A stretch of DNA of 64,000 nucleotides from a bacterium EF100-94H03 bin56. Its GTDB lineage: Bacteria; Pseudomonadota; Alphaproteobacteria; SP197. Numbering within the stretch: position 1 is the first letter of the stretch; each line of letters starts with the position of its first letter. Location of the stretch: positions 1 through 64,000 of the forward strand of contig MPMV01000016.1 in assembly GCA_002238685.1 (NCBI GenBank), given 5' to 3'. Positions 8,305 to 16,663 of this stretch are shown here, in pieces. The notes under the pieces were generated by a model. It was not told where the DNA came from, made no database searches, and worked only from the letters and a program-made list of their open reading frames with translations. The position numbers and the translations under genes are program-made.

Positions 8305-8777
8305 GCATCATTCTCGACACCGGACCGCTTGTTGCGTTGCTGAACCGCCGTGACACGTACCATCACTGGGCAGTGGAGCAATGGTCGAGCGCGAGACCGC
8401 CTCTGCTCACCTGCGAAGCCGTCATTGCCGAAGCATGCTTCCTGGTGCGAACGTTCCCGGGAGGTCAGGCCGCCGTGCTGGGTCTTGTCGAACGGGGCGT
8501 GGTGGAGATGCCATTTCTCCTGGCTGACCAGGCACACCATGTCGCGCGTTTGCTGAAGAAGTACAGAAACGTCCCCATGTCCCTCGCCGACGGCTGCCTC
8601 GTGCACATGGCCAAGCAACATGCCAACAGCGTCATTCTGACGCTCGACAGCGATTTCGCCATCTACCGCAGGAATGGTCGCGAGATCGTCCCGTTGCTGA
8701 CACCCGGCCAGGTACCCGGACACCGCCGGGCTGTTGCGGTCCACGTGACACAGGATCCGCCTGAGCGCCCCGCCTGA
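8301..8777 (+). CDS. PIN-domain ribonuclease (VapC-like toxin)
   Basis: 158 residues starting with TTG, which overlaps the TGA of the antitoxin frame (TTGA), the usual layout of vapBC operons. Acidic PIN residues are all present: D in IILDTGPL, E in CEAVIAEA, D in MSLADGCLV and D in LTLDSDFAIYR. These coordinate Mg2+ in the RNase active site, so the toxin appears intact. The product runs about 20 residues beyond the normal end (after IVPLL) into a P/R/V-rich tail. With its antitoxin apparently disrupted, it may be silenced, poorly translated from TTG, or neutralised by another antitoxin. Confidence 0.8.
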   Translation: MSIILDTGPLVALLNRRDTYHHWAVEQWSSARPPLLTCEAVIAEACFLVRTFPGGQAAVLGLVERGVVEMPFLLADQAHHVARLLKKYRNVPMSLADGCLVHMAKQHANSVILTLDSDFAIYRRNGREIVPLLTPGQVPGHRRAVAVHVTQDPPERPA

Positions 8778-9230
8778 AGCTGGTGACGACGCGGTCAAGT
8801 GCCTCACTACGGCCATCCGGGCAAGAGGCAGACAGCGAAGCGGAGCGATCTTCACGAAATCGGACCGACCATATGGACGGCAACCGATCGCAGGCGATCA
8901 CGGTTCCGTACCGTCGACCCTGGCCGTGGCCGACTGCGCGCCATCTCCAGGGTTCTCGCGGCGGCGCTCTTCGCCTGCATGGAGAAGGCGCCAGCGATCC
9001 ACTCCTGACACAACCGGTTCGCAGGAATGCGATGCGCCGCAATCGGGGTGAATGGAACACGGCATCGCGTCGAGCGAGGACAATCGATCTGGCGGAAATG
9101 CATGCTCTCGTGCCGGACAACGGCTTTGCGCTCCGGCGGGCACCATGCCACGTTGGGACAGGCGCCCGCCCATGGTCTGCGGGACACGAAAAGTACTGTG
9201 CCAGAACCGGAACGGGGGACATCGGGTATT
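8778..9230. other. Intergenic stretch without a supported gene
   Basis: About 450 bases between the PIN gene and sfsA. Several overlapping open frames exist on both strands but are Arg/Pro/Ser-rich GC-shadow sequences with no family character. No tRNA, hairpin with U-run or repeat was recognised. Confidence 0.5.
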
Positions 9231-9935
9231 ATGAGGTTTGCCTCGCCGCTCAGACGCGCCACGCTGGTGAGGCGCTACAAGCGGTTTCTCTCCGATCACC
9301 GGCTGGATGACGGCAGCATCGTCGCCGCGCACTGTGCCAATCCGGGACAGATGACAGGTATTGCCGAAGCCGGCATGACGACCTGGCTGCAGGATGTCTC
9401 CGGCAACAGGCGCAAGCTCGCCTGGTCCTGGGAACTCGTGTGCGCCGATGGAGGACTGGTCGGCTGCCACACGGGCAGACCGAACCGGCTTGTCGAGGAA
9501 GCCATCTCGGGCGATGGCATCGCCGAACTGACCGGCTACGGGTCACTGCGCCGCGAAGTGGTCTGGGGTGACCATTCACGCTTCGATTTCCTGCTCGAGG
9601 ATCCCTCGCGCGGGTCCTGCTACGTCGAGGTCAAGAACTGCCACATGCGGCGGGTGGGCAAGTGTGCGGAGTTCCCGGATGCGGTGACCGCACGCGGTGC
9701 GCGGCACATGGAGGAACTTGTGTCGGTTGTCAGGGCCGGTCATCGAGCCGTCGTGATCTGGTGCGTCCAGCGCATGGACTGCGACTTCTTCCGGGTTGCA
9801 GGCGATGTCGATCCTAGATTCGCGGCGGCGGTGACGCGGGCCGCGGGCATGGGCGTTGAGACATTGGCCTATTCGTGTAGATTGACCGCCGAAGACATCG
9901 TGATCGACCGGCGGATTCCGGTCCGCCTTTCGTGA
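9231..9935 (+). CDS. sfsA: SfsA family DNA-binding/nuclease-like protein
   Basis: 234 residues, full length for SfsA (sugar fermentation stimulation protein homologue). The N-terminus LRRATLVRRYKRFLSD, the central HCANPGQM motif and the VEVKNC segment with HSRFDFLLED are family hallmarks. The D...E-x-K arrangement (FDFLLED...YVEVKNC) resembles a PD-(D/E)xK nuclease fold. SfsA was named for maltose-gene stimulation in E. coli; its biochemical role is still unclear. The start at 9231 matches the conserved N-terminus; an open frame upstream is not conserved. It is followed 19 bases later by map, a frequent pairing in alphaproteobacteria. Confidence 0.9.
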   Translation: MRFASPLRRATLVRRYKRFLSDHRLDDGSIVAAHCANPGQMTGIAEAGMTTWLQDVSGNRRKLAWSWELVCADGGLVGCHTGRPNRLVEEAISGDGIAELTGYGSLRREVVWGDHSRFDFLLEDPSRGSCYVEVKNCHMRRVGKCAEFPDAVTARGARHMEELVSVVRAGHRAVVIWCVQRMDCDFFRVAGDVDPRFAAAVTRAAGMGVETLAYSCRLTAEDIVIDRRIPVRLS

Positions 9936-9954
9936 CAAAGACCGGAGTGTTCCG

Positions 9955-10767
9955 ATGCAACTCAAGCGTCGTACGAGCGACTCGCATGTGACAATCCACT
10001 CTGCGGAGGACATGGATGGCATGCGTGCTGCCGGCTCGCTCGCAGCACGAACGCTGGACATGATCGCGCCCCACGTCGTTCCCGGTGTCACCACCGAGAC
10101 TCTGGACCGTCTCTGCCATACCTTCATCCTCGATCATGGAGCGGTCCCGGCACCGCTCAACTATCGGGGTTATCCCAAGTCGATCTGCACCTCGATCAAC
10201 CACGTGATCTGTCATGGCATACCGAGTTCCGGCAGGGTGCTGCGCGACGGCGACATCATGAACATCGACGTCACCGTCCTGCTCGACGGCTGGCATGGCG
10301 ACACCAGCCGCATGTACTACGTCGGTGACGTGCGCCGGAAGGCCTCGCGACTGTGCGAGGTGTGCCACGAATCCATGTGGCTGGGCATCAAGGCGGTGAA
10401 GCCGGGCGCCCGGCTCGGTGACGTCGGTCATGCGATCCAGAGCCATGCCGAGGCACAACGCTGCTCGGTGGTCTACGAGTTCTGCGGCCACGGCATCGGC
10501 CGCGTCTTCCACGATGCGCCCAATGTCCTGCACTTTGGCGAACCGGGGACCGGTCTCGAACTTGAACCCGGCATGTTCTTTACTATCGAGCCGATGCTCA
10601 ATCTTGGTCGCCCGGAAGCGCTGATCCTCGATGACGGCTGGACGGCGGTGACTCGGGACAAAAGCCTCTCGGCGCAGTGGGAACATTCTGTCGCCGTGAC
10701 AGAAGACGGCTTCGAGGTCTTCACGCTTTCGCCTGCCGGCCATACCTTGCCACCCTATTCAAGCTGA
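9955..10767 (+). CDS. map: Methionine aminopeptidase type I
   Basis: 270 residues, normal for type I methionine aminopeptidase, which removes the initiator methionine from nascent proteins in the cytosol. Metal ligands are all visible: D in MNIDVTVLLDGWHGDTSRMY (two Asp), H in CGHGIGRVFHDAPNV, E in FTIEPM and E in QWEHSVAV. The HAPxxx-like histidine is in INHVICHGIP. A weak GGAG lies upstream of the ATG. An essential housekeeping gene normally single-copy, so it anchors this segment as chromosomal. Confidence 0.95.
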   Translation: MQLKRRTSDSHVTIHSAEDMDGMRAAGSLAARTLDMIAPHVVPGVTTETLDRLCHTFILDHGAVPAPLNYRGYPKSICTSINHVICHGIPSSGRVLRDGDIMNIDVTVLLDGWHGDTSRMYYVGDVRRKASRLCEVCHESMWLGIKAVKPGARLGDVGHAIQSHAEAQRCSVVYEFCGHGIGRVFHDAPNVLHFGEPGTGLELEPGMFFTIEPMLNLGRPEALILDDGWTAVTRDKSLSAQWEHSVAVTEDGFEVFTLSPAGHTLPPYSS

Positions 10768-10780
10768 CAAGCGGCCCCGG

Positions 10781-11734
10781 ATGACCGGCGCGATGTCCAC
10801 CGGGACGTCCGTATCCGCGAGGCAGAAGGTCGCCGGCAACGTCGTGCTGGCGGTGGGGACCTCGGTATGGGGGACGCACTTTCTTGTGACCGACATCCTG
10901 CTTGCAGGGTGGGACCCCTATGTCCTGACCATGGCCCGCCTGCTGTCGGCCACCGGATTTCTCCTGACCTTTCTCACCCTGCAGTCCAGGGGACGTCCCT
11001 TCGCCCGGGTTCCCTGGAAGCCGGCCCTGCTGCTGGGGAGTGCCGGCATCGCCGTCTCGACAGTCCTTCTCACTCTTGGCGTGAAGTATGCCGGCGCCGT
11101 TCCGGCCTCCATCGTCGCCGCCGCCGCTCCGATTGTCGCCGCCTTTGTGGCACGGGCGGGCTTTGGCATTCCCCTCACGCTGGGCGTCGCGTTCGGTGCC
11201 GCCATTGCCGTCACCGGGGGCGTCATCGCTGCGCTCGGGTCGGCGGCAGGGGGTATTGGAACCGTCCGGGGCGGTGAACTGTTCATTCTTGCCGCCATCA
11301 CCCTCTTCACCTGGTACTCCATAGGCGCCCAGCGCTGGCTGACGGGTCTTTCGCAACTCGGAATTACCGCCATCACCATCATGATCGGCGCCATCACCAT
11401 GATGGTCGCCCTGCCGGTTCTCGTCGGGCTCGGAATCGCCGAAACCCGCTTCGAGTTCAGCTGGAGTTCGATTGCGTTCATCCTCTATCTGGGAGCAGGT
11501 CCCGCCTCGTTCTCCCTCTTTACCTGGCACTGGGGGATCAGCCGCGTCGGTGTCACCATTGCCTCGATCTACTCGAACCTTGTGCCTGTCGTGGTGGTGG
11601 CCATCCGCACACTCGAGGGCATCCCGCCGACGACAGGGCACGTGATCGGCGGCGTTCTCATCATCACCGGTGTCCTCGTCGCCCAACTCCTCCCCTCCGG
11701 GCGTACGCGTCTTGCCCGCAGGCGCCAGGCATGA
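10781..11734 (+). CDS. DMT/EamA-family transporter
   Basis: 317 residues, with about ten hydrophobic helices arranged as two EamA repeats (about 20-150 and 165-300). Typical elements are the GTSVWGTHFLVTDIL first helix with a W-G-x-x-F pattern and P-x-x-S-L-F-x-W-H/Y-W-G in the second repeat. Members export amino acids, nucleobases or other small metabolites. It overlaps the MFS gene by 4 bases (ATGA), so both transporters belong to one operon with the hydratase, creatininase-family and acyl-CoA dehydrogenase genes. Substrate unknown. Confidence 0.9.
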   Translation: MTGAMSTGTSVSARQKVAGNVVLAVGTSVWGTHFLVTDILLAGWDPYVLTMARLLSATGFLLTFLTLQSRGRPFARVPWKPALLLGSAGIAVSTVLLTLGVKYAGAVPASIVAAAAPIVAAFVARAGFGIPLTLGVAFGAAIAVTGGVIAALGSAAGGIGTVRGGELFILAAITLFTWYSIGAQRWLTGLSQLGITAITIMIGAITMMVALPVLVGLGIAETRFEFSWSSIAFILYLGAGPASFSLFTWHWGISRVGVTIASIYSNLVPVVVVAIRTLEGIPPTTGHVIGGVLIITGVLVAQLLPSGRTRLARRRQA

Positions 11735-12927
11735 AGGACCGACGTCCCGTCAGGGTGGTGGCCCTCGTCAGTCTCGGGCACCTGACGAATCATCTCATCG
11801 TCATGGTGGTGCCACCACTCGTCGTCACATGGGTCGAGGACTTTGCCATCGACTACACGGCCGTCGGCGTCATCATGGCAGTGACGGCCATCACGTCGGC
11901 CGTGTCCGTGGTTCCTGTCGGCATTCTTACTGACCGGGTTCCCGCACGCCATGTCCTGATTGCCGGACTTTGTGTCCTGTCACTCTCGGTGATCGGACTC
12001 GGGCTCAGCCGGAGCTATTCCGAACTCCTTGTCTGGGCCGCGTTGATGGGGCTTGGCAACACGGTGTTCCATCCATGCGGCTACACGATCCTGTCAGCCA
12101 GCGTACCGAAACAATGGCTCGGGCGCGCCTTCAGCGTTCACACCTTTGCCGGCTATGCGGGCTTCGCTCTGACGCCGGCCATCATCGGACTGGCGGTTCT
12201 CTACTGGGACTGGAGGAGCGCTCTCATCGCCATGGGGCTCGCCGGACTCGCCGTGGCCGCCGTCATGACGCTGCACCGCGACATTCTTGTCGATGGCAGG
12301 GGAACCGACTCCGCCGACAGAAACCGGCGCCGGGAGGGCAGAGCCATCCTGCTGACCCTGCCGATCCAGATGTGCTTTGCCTTCTTCTTCCTGACAACCA
12401 TCGCCTACTGGGGATTCGACAGCTTCCTGCCGGCATCGCTCTTCGAGCATCACGGAATTCCCGAGACACTGGGCACATTCGCACTGACGGTCTTCTTCGG
12501 GTTCTCCGCCATCGGCATCCTCATCGGCGGGGTGATCGCCGACCGCACGACCCGGCACGACCTGACGGCAACCGGCGGATTCATCATTGCCGCCACGTGC
12601 ATCTTCCTCATCGGCGATGTCGCCGGCGGCACGGCAACGATCTTCGTCCTGATTGCCGTAGCCGGACTTGGCGCCGGTGTGGTGACGCCCTCGCGCGATC
12701 TCATCGTGCGCCGGGTGACACCGCGTTCGGAAACCGGCAAGGTATTCGCGTTCATGACCCTCGGCATGGATGCCGGCACCTTTATCGCTCCGCCTCTTTT
12801 CGGCATTCTCATGGACGGGGGGCATGTGGTGTGGCTGTTCCGCCTTGCCGCGATCATGCTGATTGGCTCTGTGCTGACGGTGACGGCCACACGACACATT
12901 CACAGACACCGGGGAGTGCCGGCATGA
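11731..12927 (+). CDS. Major facilitator superfamily transporter
   Basis: 398 residues with twelve predicted helices and a charged central loop (RGTDSADRNRRREGRA, about 189-204). Early helices carry GILTDRVPARHVL, the D-R/K motif between helices 2 and 3. It overlaps the DMT gene at its start and the next enzyme gene at its end, both by ATGA. The general form resembles MFS permeases for small organic acids. Likely brings in or exports the substrate of the adjacent catabolic enzymes. A specific substrate cannot be assigned. Confidence 0.9.
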   Translation: MKDRRPVRVVALVSLGHLTNHLIVMVVPPLVVTWVEDFAIDYTAVGVIMAVTAITSAVSVVPVGILTDRVPARHVLIAGLCVLSLSVIGLGLSRSYSELLVWAALMGLGNTVFHPCGYTILSASVPKQWLGRAFSVHTFAGYAGFALTPAIIGLAVLYWDWRSALIAMGLAGLAVAAVMTLHRDILVDGRGTDSADRNRRREGRAILLTLPIQMCFAFFFLTTIAYWGFDSFLPASLFEHHGIPETLGTFALTVFFGFSAIGILIGGVIADRTTRHDLTATGGFIIAATCIFLIGDVAGGTATIFVLIAVAGLGAGVVTPSRDLIVRRVTPRSETGKVFAFMTLGMDAGTFIAPPLFGILMDGGHVVWLFRLAAIMLIGSVLTVTATRHIHRHRGVPA

Positions 12928-13715
12928 CACCTGAGAACATGAAGAAGGCTGCCGCCATGCTGATCCGGGCGCGGGACGCCGGAGGCGCGATCCCCCGCCT
13001 TCCCGCGGACTTGCGGCCCGTCACGATGCAGGAAGGCTATGCCATCCAGGATGAAGTCATGCGCCTGCGCGCCGCCAGCGGCATGGAGCAGGCGGGCTGG
13101 AAAGTTGGCTGCACGTCGAAGGTCATGCAGGAGATGCTGGGACTCGACGAGCCGGGAGGCGGCGCCGTGCTTGCAGCGAACCACCACACCACTCCGGCAC
13201 GCCAGGTAGCCTCCGGCCTGACCAACCCCGTGGCCGAATGCGAGATCGCCGTACGCATCGGGCAGGACGTGGAGCCAAGGGACGGTGGACACGACCGCAC
13301 GACGGTTGCCGGTTGTGTCGAGGCCTGCATGGCAGCCATCGAACTGGCCGAACTGCGGCTTCCCGAACACGCAGACATGGCGCCTGCGGAAAAGGTGGCG
13401 GACGACTTCTTCCAGAAGCTGATCGTCACGGGCGAGGAAATCACCGCGTGGCAGTCACTCGATCTCGCAGCACTCCGGGCAACCACTACCGTATCGGGCG
13501 TGGCGCGGGGCGAAGGATACGGGGAGGCGAGCCTGGGCCATCCCCTCAATACCGTGGCATGGCTCGCCAACTGCCTGGCAGAACGCGGAACCAGACTTGT
13601 GGCCGGGCATGTCGTGCTGACGGGATCCCTGGTTGAGGCCGTCCTGGTCGAGCAGGGAGACGACATCGTGTGCGCCGTCGAGGGTCTGGGCGAGGTCCGC
13701 CTCACCATGGTCTGA
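12924..13715 (+). CDS. 2-keto-4-pentenoate hydratase/FAH-family enzyme
   Basis: 263 residues of the MhpD/fumarylacetoacetate hydrolase superfamily. Recognisable segments are the helical N-terminus with YAIQDEVMRLR, AGWKVGCTSKVMQEMLGL (hydratase signature), and the metal-site E-C-E-I-A-V in NPVAECEIAVRIG. The C-terminus has GHPLNTVAWLANCLAERG and GHVVLTGSLVEA, as in hydratases and oxaloacetate/4-oxalocrotonate decarboxylases. Members add water to, or decarboxylate, 2-oxo-4-enoic acids in meta-cleavage or related pathways. The ATG overlaps the MFS stop codon, so translation is probably coupled. Confidence 0.85.
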   Translation: MTPENMKKAAAMLIRARDAGGAIPRLPADLRPVTMQEGYAIQDEVMRLRAASGMEQAGWKVGCTSKVMQEMLGLDEPGGGAVLAANHHTTPARQVASGLTNPVAECEIAVRIGQDVEPRDGGHDRTTVAGCVEACMAAIELAELRLPEHADMAPAEKVADDFFQKLIVTGEEITAWQSLDLAALRATTTVSGVARGEGYGEASLGHPLNTVAWLANCLAERGTRLVAGHVVLTGSLVEAVLVEQGDDIVCAVEGLGEVRLTMV

Positions 13716-13716
13716 C

Positions 13717-14514
13717 ATGGCCGATCTGCGCTCTTGGGAGACCCTCACTTCTCCCGAACTGCAGAGACTGGCCGGCGGCAGATGCGTGGCTGTTCTCGCC
13801 ATGGGGGCGACAGAACAACACGGACCCCACCTGCCGCTTGGCACCGACACCATGATAGCCAGGGGCCTGATCGACCGGGCACGCAGGCATGTCGCAACCT
13901 CAGGCACGGTTCTGGTGCTGCCCCCTCTCGCCATCGGCAAGAGCAGCGAACACACCTCTTTCCCGGGAACCTTCACCCATGAGCCGGAAACCCTGCTGGC
14001 CATGGTAAGGCAGATCGGCTCCGGTCTTGCAGCCAGCCGCATCCACCGCCTGGTGATTGTCAATGCCCATGGTGGCCAGCCGCAGATCGTTGATCTGGCG
14101 GCGCAGGACCTGAGAGACCGTCACGACATGCTGGTCGTCCGGGCCAACTACATGACCTGGCCCCTGCCCCCTCATCTCGCCGGTCTCGATCCCGAGGGAC
14201 ACCATGGAGGCAAGATGGAAACCGCCATCATGCTCGTCCTCCACCCGGACCTCGTCGAGATGGCGAAAGCACGCACCTTTCGCTCGCGGGCAACATCGCT
14301 GGCCTCTCGCCACCGGAGATTTGGCCACGGCGGCCGGCTAGGCTTTGCCTGGCGGGCCGAGGACCTCAACCCCGAAGGGGTCGTCGGCAGGGCCGGTGAG
14401 GCGACAGCGGCACTCGGCGAGGAGTTTCTGGAACACTTCGGTCAAGTACTGGGAGAGCTCATCTCGGACGCACTCGATGTCGACCGCCGCGAAGTGTTTG
14501 GATCCGGTCACTGA
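13717..14514 (+). CDS. Creatininase-family amidohydrolase
   Basis: 265 residues. Metal ligands of the creatininase family are present: E and H in MGATEQHGPHLPLGTD, D in the same stretch, H in IVNAHGGQ, and E in HHGGKMETAIML. The family includes creatininase, mycofactocin peptidase MftE and the FAPy deformylase ArfB; all hydrolyse cyclic or formyl amides with a dinuclear metal site. The start at 13717 lies one base after the preceding stop codon. The operon context (hydratase, acyl-CoA dehydrogenase, FrhB-like protein) does not match creatinine breakdown or mycofactocin, so the substrate is open. Confidence 0.88.
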   Translation: MADLRSWETLTSPELQRLAGGRCVAVLAMGATEQHGPHLPLGTDTMIARGLIDRARRHVATSGTVLVLPPLAIGKSSEHTSFPGTFTHEPETLLAMVRQIGSGLAASRIHRLVIVNAHGGQPQIVDLAAQDLRDRHDMLVVRANYMTWPLPPHLAGLDPEGHHGGKMETAIMLVLHPDLVEMAKARTFRSRATSLASRHRRFGHGGRLGFAWRAEDLNPEGVVGRAGEATAALGEEFLEHFGQVLGELISDALDVDRREVFGSGH

Positions 14515-14537
14515 TCACCAAGCGAAGGAGACATTCC

Positions 14538-15707
14538 ATGGACATGGCGCTCACGCACGATGACCTCGATATCCGCGAACGGGCGCGCAGCTTCGCCCGC
14601 CGGCATCTCTGGCCCCACGAAATCACGCTCGATGAGAACGGATCACTCGACCATGCCACGGAGGCCGGAATACGCCAGGGGGTCCTCGACCACCATCTCA
14701 ACGCCATCAACCACGATCCCGAGCATGGCGGTCAGGGCATGACGATCGTCCAGCAATGTATCGTCAACGAGGAAGTCGGTTCGGCAACCAATGGCCTCTG
14801 GGGGCGCGTCTGGCAGCCACCCATCTGCCTGAAGCAGGGAACGCCTGAACAGATCGCGACCTATCTGGTCCCGGCATGCCGTGGCGACATTGCCGTGTCG
14901 TTCTGCGTCACGGAGTCCGGAGCCGGCTCGGATGCCGGCGGTATCAGGACATCGGCGCGCCTGGACGGAAACCACTACGTCATCAACGGCGAAAAGTGCT
15001 TCGCCAGCTACTCCGACACTGCCCAAGTCAATCTCGTGACCACCATCAAGGATGGCAACCCGGCACACCCAACCCTGTTTCTCATCGACAAGGGAACCAA
15101 GGGGTTCAATATGCGACGCATGCCCCGATTCTGCCAGCGCTCGGGGCACGAACACCCGGAGGTCGATCTTGTTGACGTGCGTATCCCGGCAACACAGATG
15201 CTGGGTGAGGTCGGCGAAGGATTCGAACTCACCAAGGACTGGTTCGTCGAGGCCCGCCTGGCAATTGCGGCGCGCAGTATCGGCATGGCGATCCGCGCCT
15301 CGGAACTGGCACTTGAGTGGGCCCGGGAACGCCGGCAGTTCGGTCAGGCAATCATCGAGTTCCAGGGAATCGGATTCATGTTCGCCGATATGGCGACGGA
15401 GATCATGGCCGGCAAGTCGATGCTCTACCGCACTGCCCAGGAGATCGATTCCGGTCTCGACCGCAGAACAGCCCATGCCAAGGCAAGCGCCATCAAGTAC
15501 CATTGTTCGGAAGCCGCGTTCCGGGTCGTCGACCGTGCGGCACAGATCTTCGGAGGACGCGGCATGATGTGTGAAAATCCCGTCGAGCGGCTGACCCGCG
15601 ATGTCCGTCTCGAACGGATCTGGGAAGGCACCTCGGAAATCCAGAAGGTCATCATGGCAGGCCAGATCATGAAGCGCGGTCTCGATCCCTACACCAGCTG
15701 GATCTGA
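14538..15707 (+). CDS. Acyl-CoA dehydrogenase
   Basis: 389 residues, full length. FAD-binding and substrate regions are clear: FCVTESGAGSDAGGIRTSA (signature 1), INGEKCFASYS, and QIFGGRGMM...RDVRLERIWEGTSEIQK (signature 2). The Glu of IWEGTSEIQ occupies the position of the catalytic base in the medium-chain enzymes. GAAGGAGACATTCC gives a good ribosome-binding site before the ATG. It oxidises an acyl-CoA to the enoyl-CoA, passing electrons to ETF. It directly precedes the FrhB-like gene, which was cut by the integrated element. Confidence 0.93.
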   Translation: MDMALTHDDLDIRERARSFARRHLWPHEITLDENGSLDHATEAGIRQGVLDHHLNAINHDPEHGGQGMTIVQQCIVNEEVGSATNGLWGRVWQPPICLKQGTPEQIATYLVPACRGDIAVSFCVTESGAGSDAGGIRTSARLDGNHYVINGEKCFASYSDTAQVNLVTTIKDGNPAHPTLFLIDKGTKGFNMRRMPRFCQRSGHEHPEVDLVDVRIPATQMLGEVGEGFELTKDWFVEARLAIAARSIGMAIRASELALEWARERRQFGQAIIEFQGIGFMFADMATEIMAGKSMLYRTAQEIDSGLDRRTAHAKASAIKYHCSEAAFRVVDRAAQIFGGRGMMCENPVERLTRDVRLERIWEGTSEIQKVIMAGQIMKRGLDPYTSWI

Positions 15708-15708
15708 C

Positions 15709-16507
15709 ATGCATCACCCGCGGTCGCTCAGCGAGATCGTCGACAACGGACTGTGCCTGGGTTGTGGACTGTGCCAGGCCATCGCCGGCAGGGACCAGGT
15801 CGCGATGGACTGGGTCGATCCGCCGGGGCGTCTGCGTCCGGTCATCCGCCAGCGCCTGGACGAGGCGAGCGAGCGCGCCATTCTCGCGACGTGTCCGGGC
15901 ATGCGGCTTGACGGCGCCCCCGATCCTGTCCGGCACGCCGACACTGTGGCCGTGGATCCGGCGTTCGGACCCTGGATCCGCGTCTGGAAGGGTCATGCCC
16001 GTGACGAGTCCATCCGTCACATGGCGTCATCGGGTGGAGCGCTGACGGCCCTTGCCATCCACCTCCTCGAGGGTGGCACGGTCGACTTCATCAGTCACGT
16101 CAGGGCCGACGAGAACCGTCCCATGCGTTCCCGCAGCCATGTCTCGCGGACACGCGATGACGTGCTGGCGGCAGCAGGATCCCGCTACGGTCCGGTGGCG
16201 CCTCTCGACCGCTTCACGGAACTCCTCGATGAGGGCCGCCCCTTTGCCGTCATCGGCAAGCCCTGCGACATCTCCGGCGTCCACAATTACGCCAGGCACG
16301 ACCCCCGGGTCAGCGAACTGGTCCGTGCGACACTGGCGTTTTCCTGCGGCACCTTTGCGGACCTCGACTGTTCGCGGCAGATGCTGGAACGCGTGGGATT
16401 TCCCGGAGGCGCCGGGGGTGAGGAGAACCTCTCGCTCTTTCGCTACCGCGGTTACGGATATCCTGGTCCCACCCGGGCGGTTGATGGCGATGGCAGGGTC
16501 TTTGACG
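15709..16507 (+). pseudogene. FrhB-like (F420 hydrogenase/dehydrogenase beta subunit) protein, N-terminal part
   Basis: First ~266 codons of a coenzyme F420 hydrogenase/dehydrogenase beta-subunit family protein. It shows a 4Fe-4S motif CLGCGLC, the family N-terminal domain, SSGGALTALAIHLLEGG, GKPCDISGVHNYARHD and FRYRGYGYPGPTR. Homology stops at about GRVFDED. The frame then runs into element DNA and ends at 16629. The missing C-terminal third (second cysteine cluster) is at 30718-31167, beyond the integrated element. In bacteria without F420 such proteins act as flavin/iron-sulfur electron carriers. It begins one base after the acyl-CoA dehydrogenase stop codon. Confidence 0.82.
16498..16507 (+). 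repeat. Left attachment-site core (attL candidate)
   Basis: GTCTTTGACG, inside the FrhB-like gene, recurs exactly at 30707-30716 on the other side of the element. It is short, so chance cannot be excluded, but both copies lie precisely where the gene is interrupted and the integrase gene lies 157 bases inside this copy. The left copy reads in frame as V-F-D-(E). Confidence 0.55.
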
Positions 16508-16663
16508 AAGATGTGGCGGGCGGTTGTCCCCCGATGGCATGCGATGTCAAACAGTATGATTGTCAATACTTTTTCGCCCCTCCCTCTTGTCAGCCGCTCT
16601 TACCCATGCTTAGCTTTTCTCAGCGGTAGTTGTGAAAACCATTGGGAAAAGGATCATAGAGCT

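Noticed and set aside
15709..16507. Evidence for F420 metabolism from the FrhB-like gene
   Set aside because: The family is widespread in bacteria lacking F420; no F420 biosynthesis gene is in the window.
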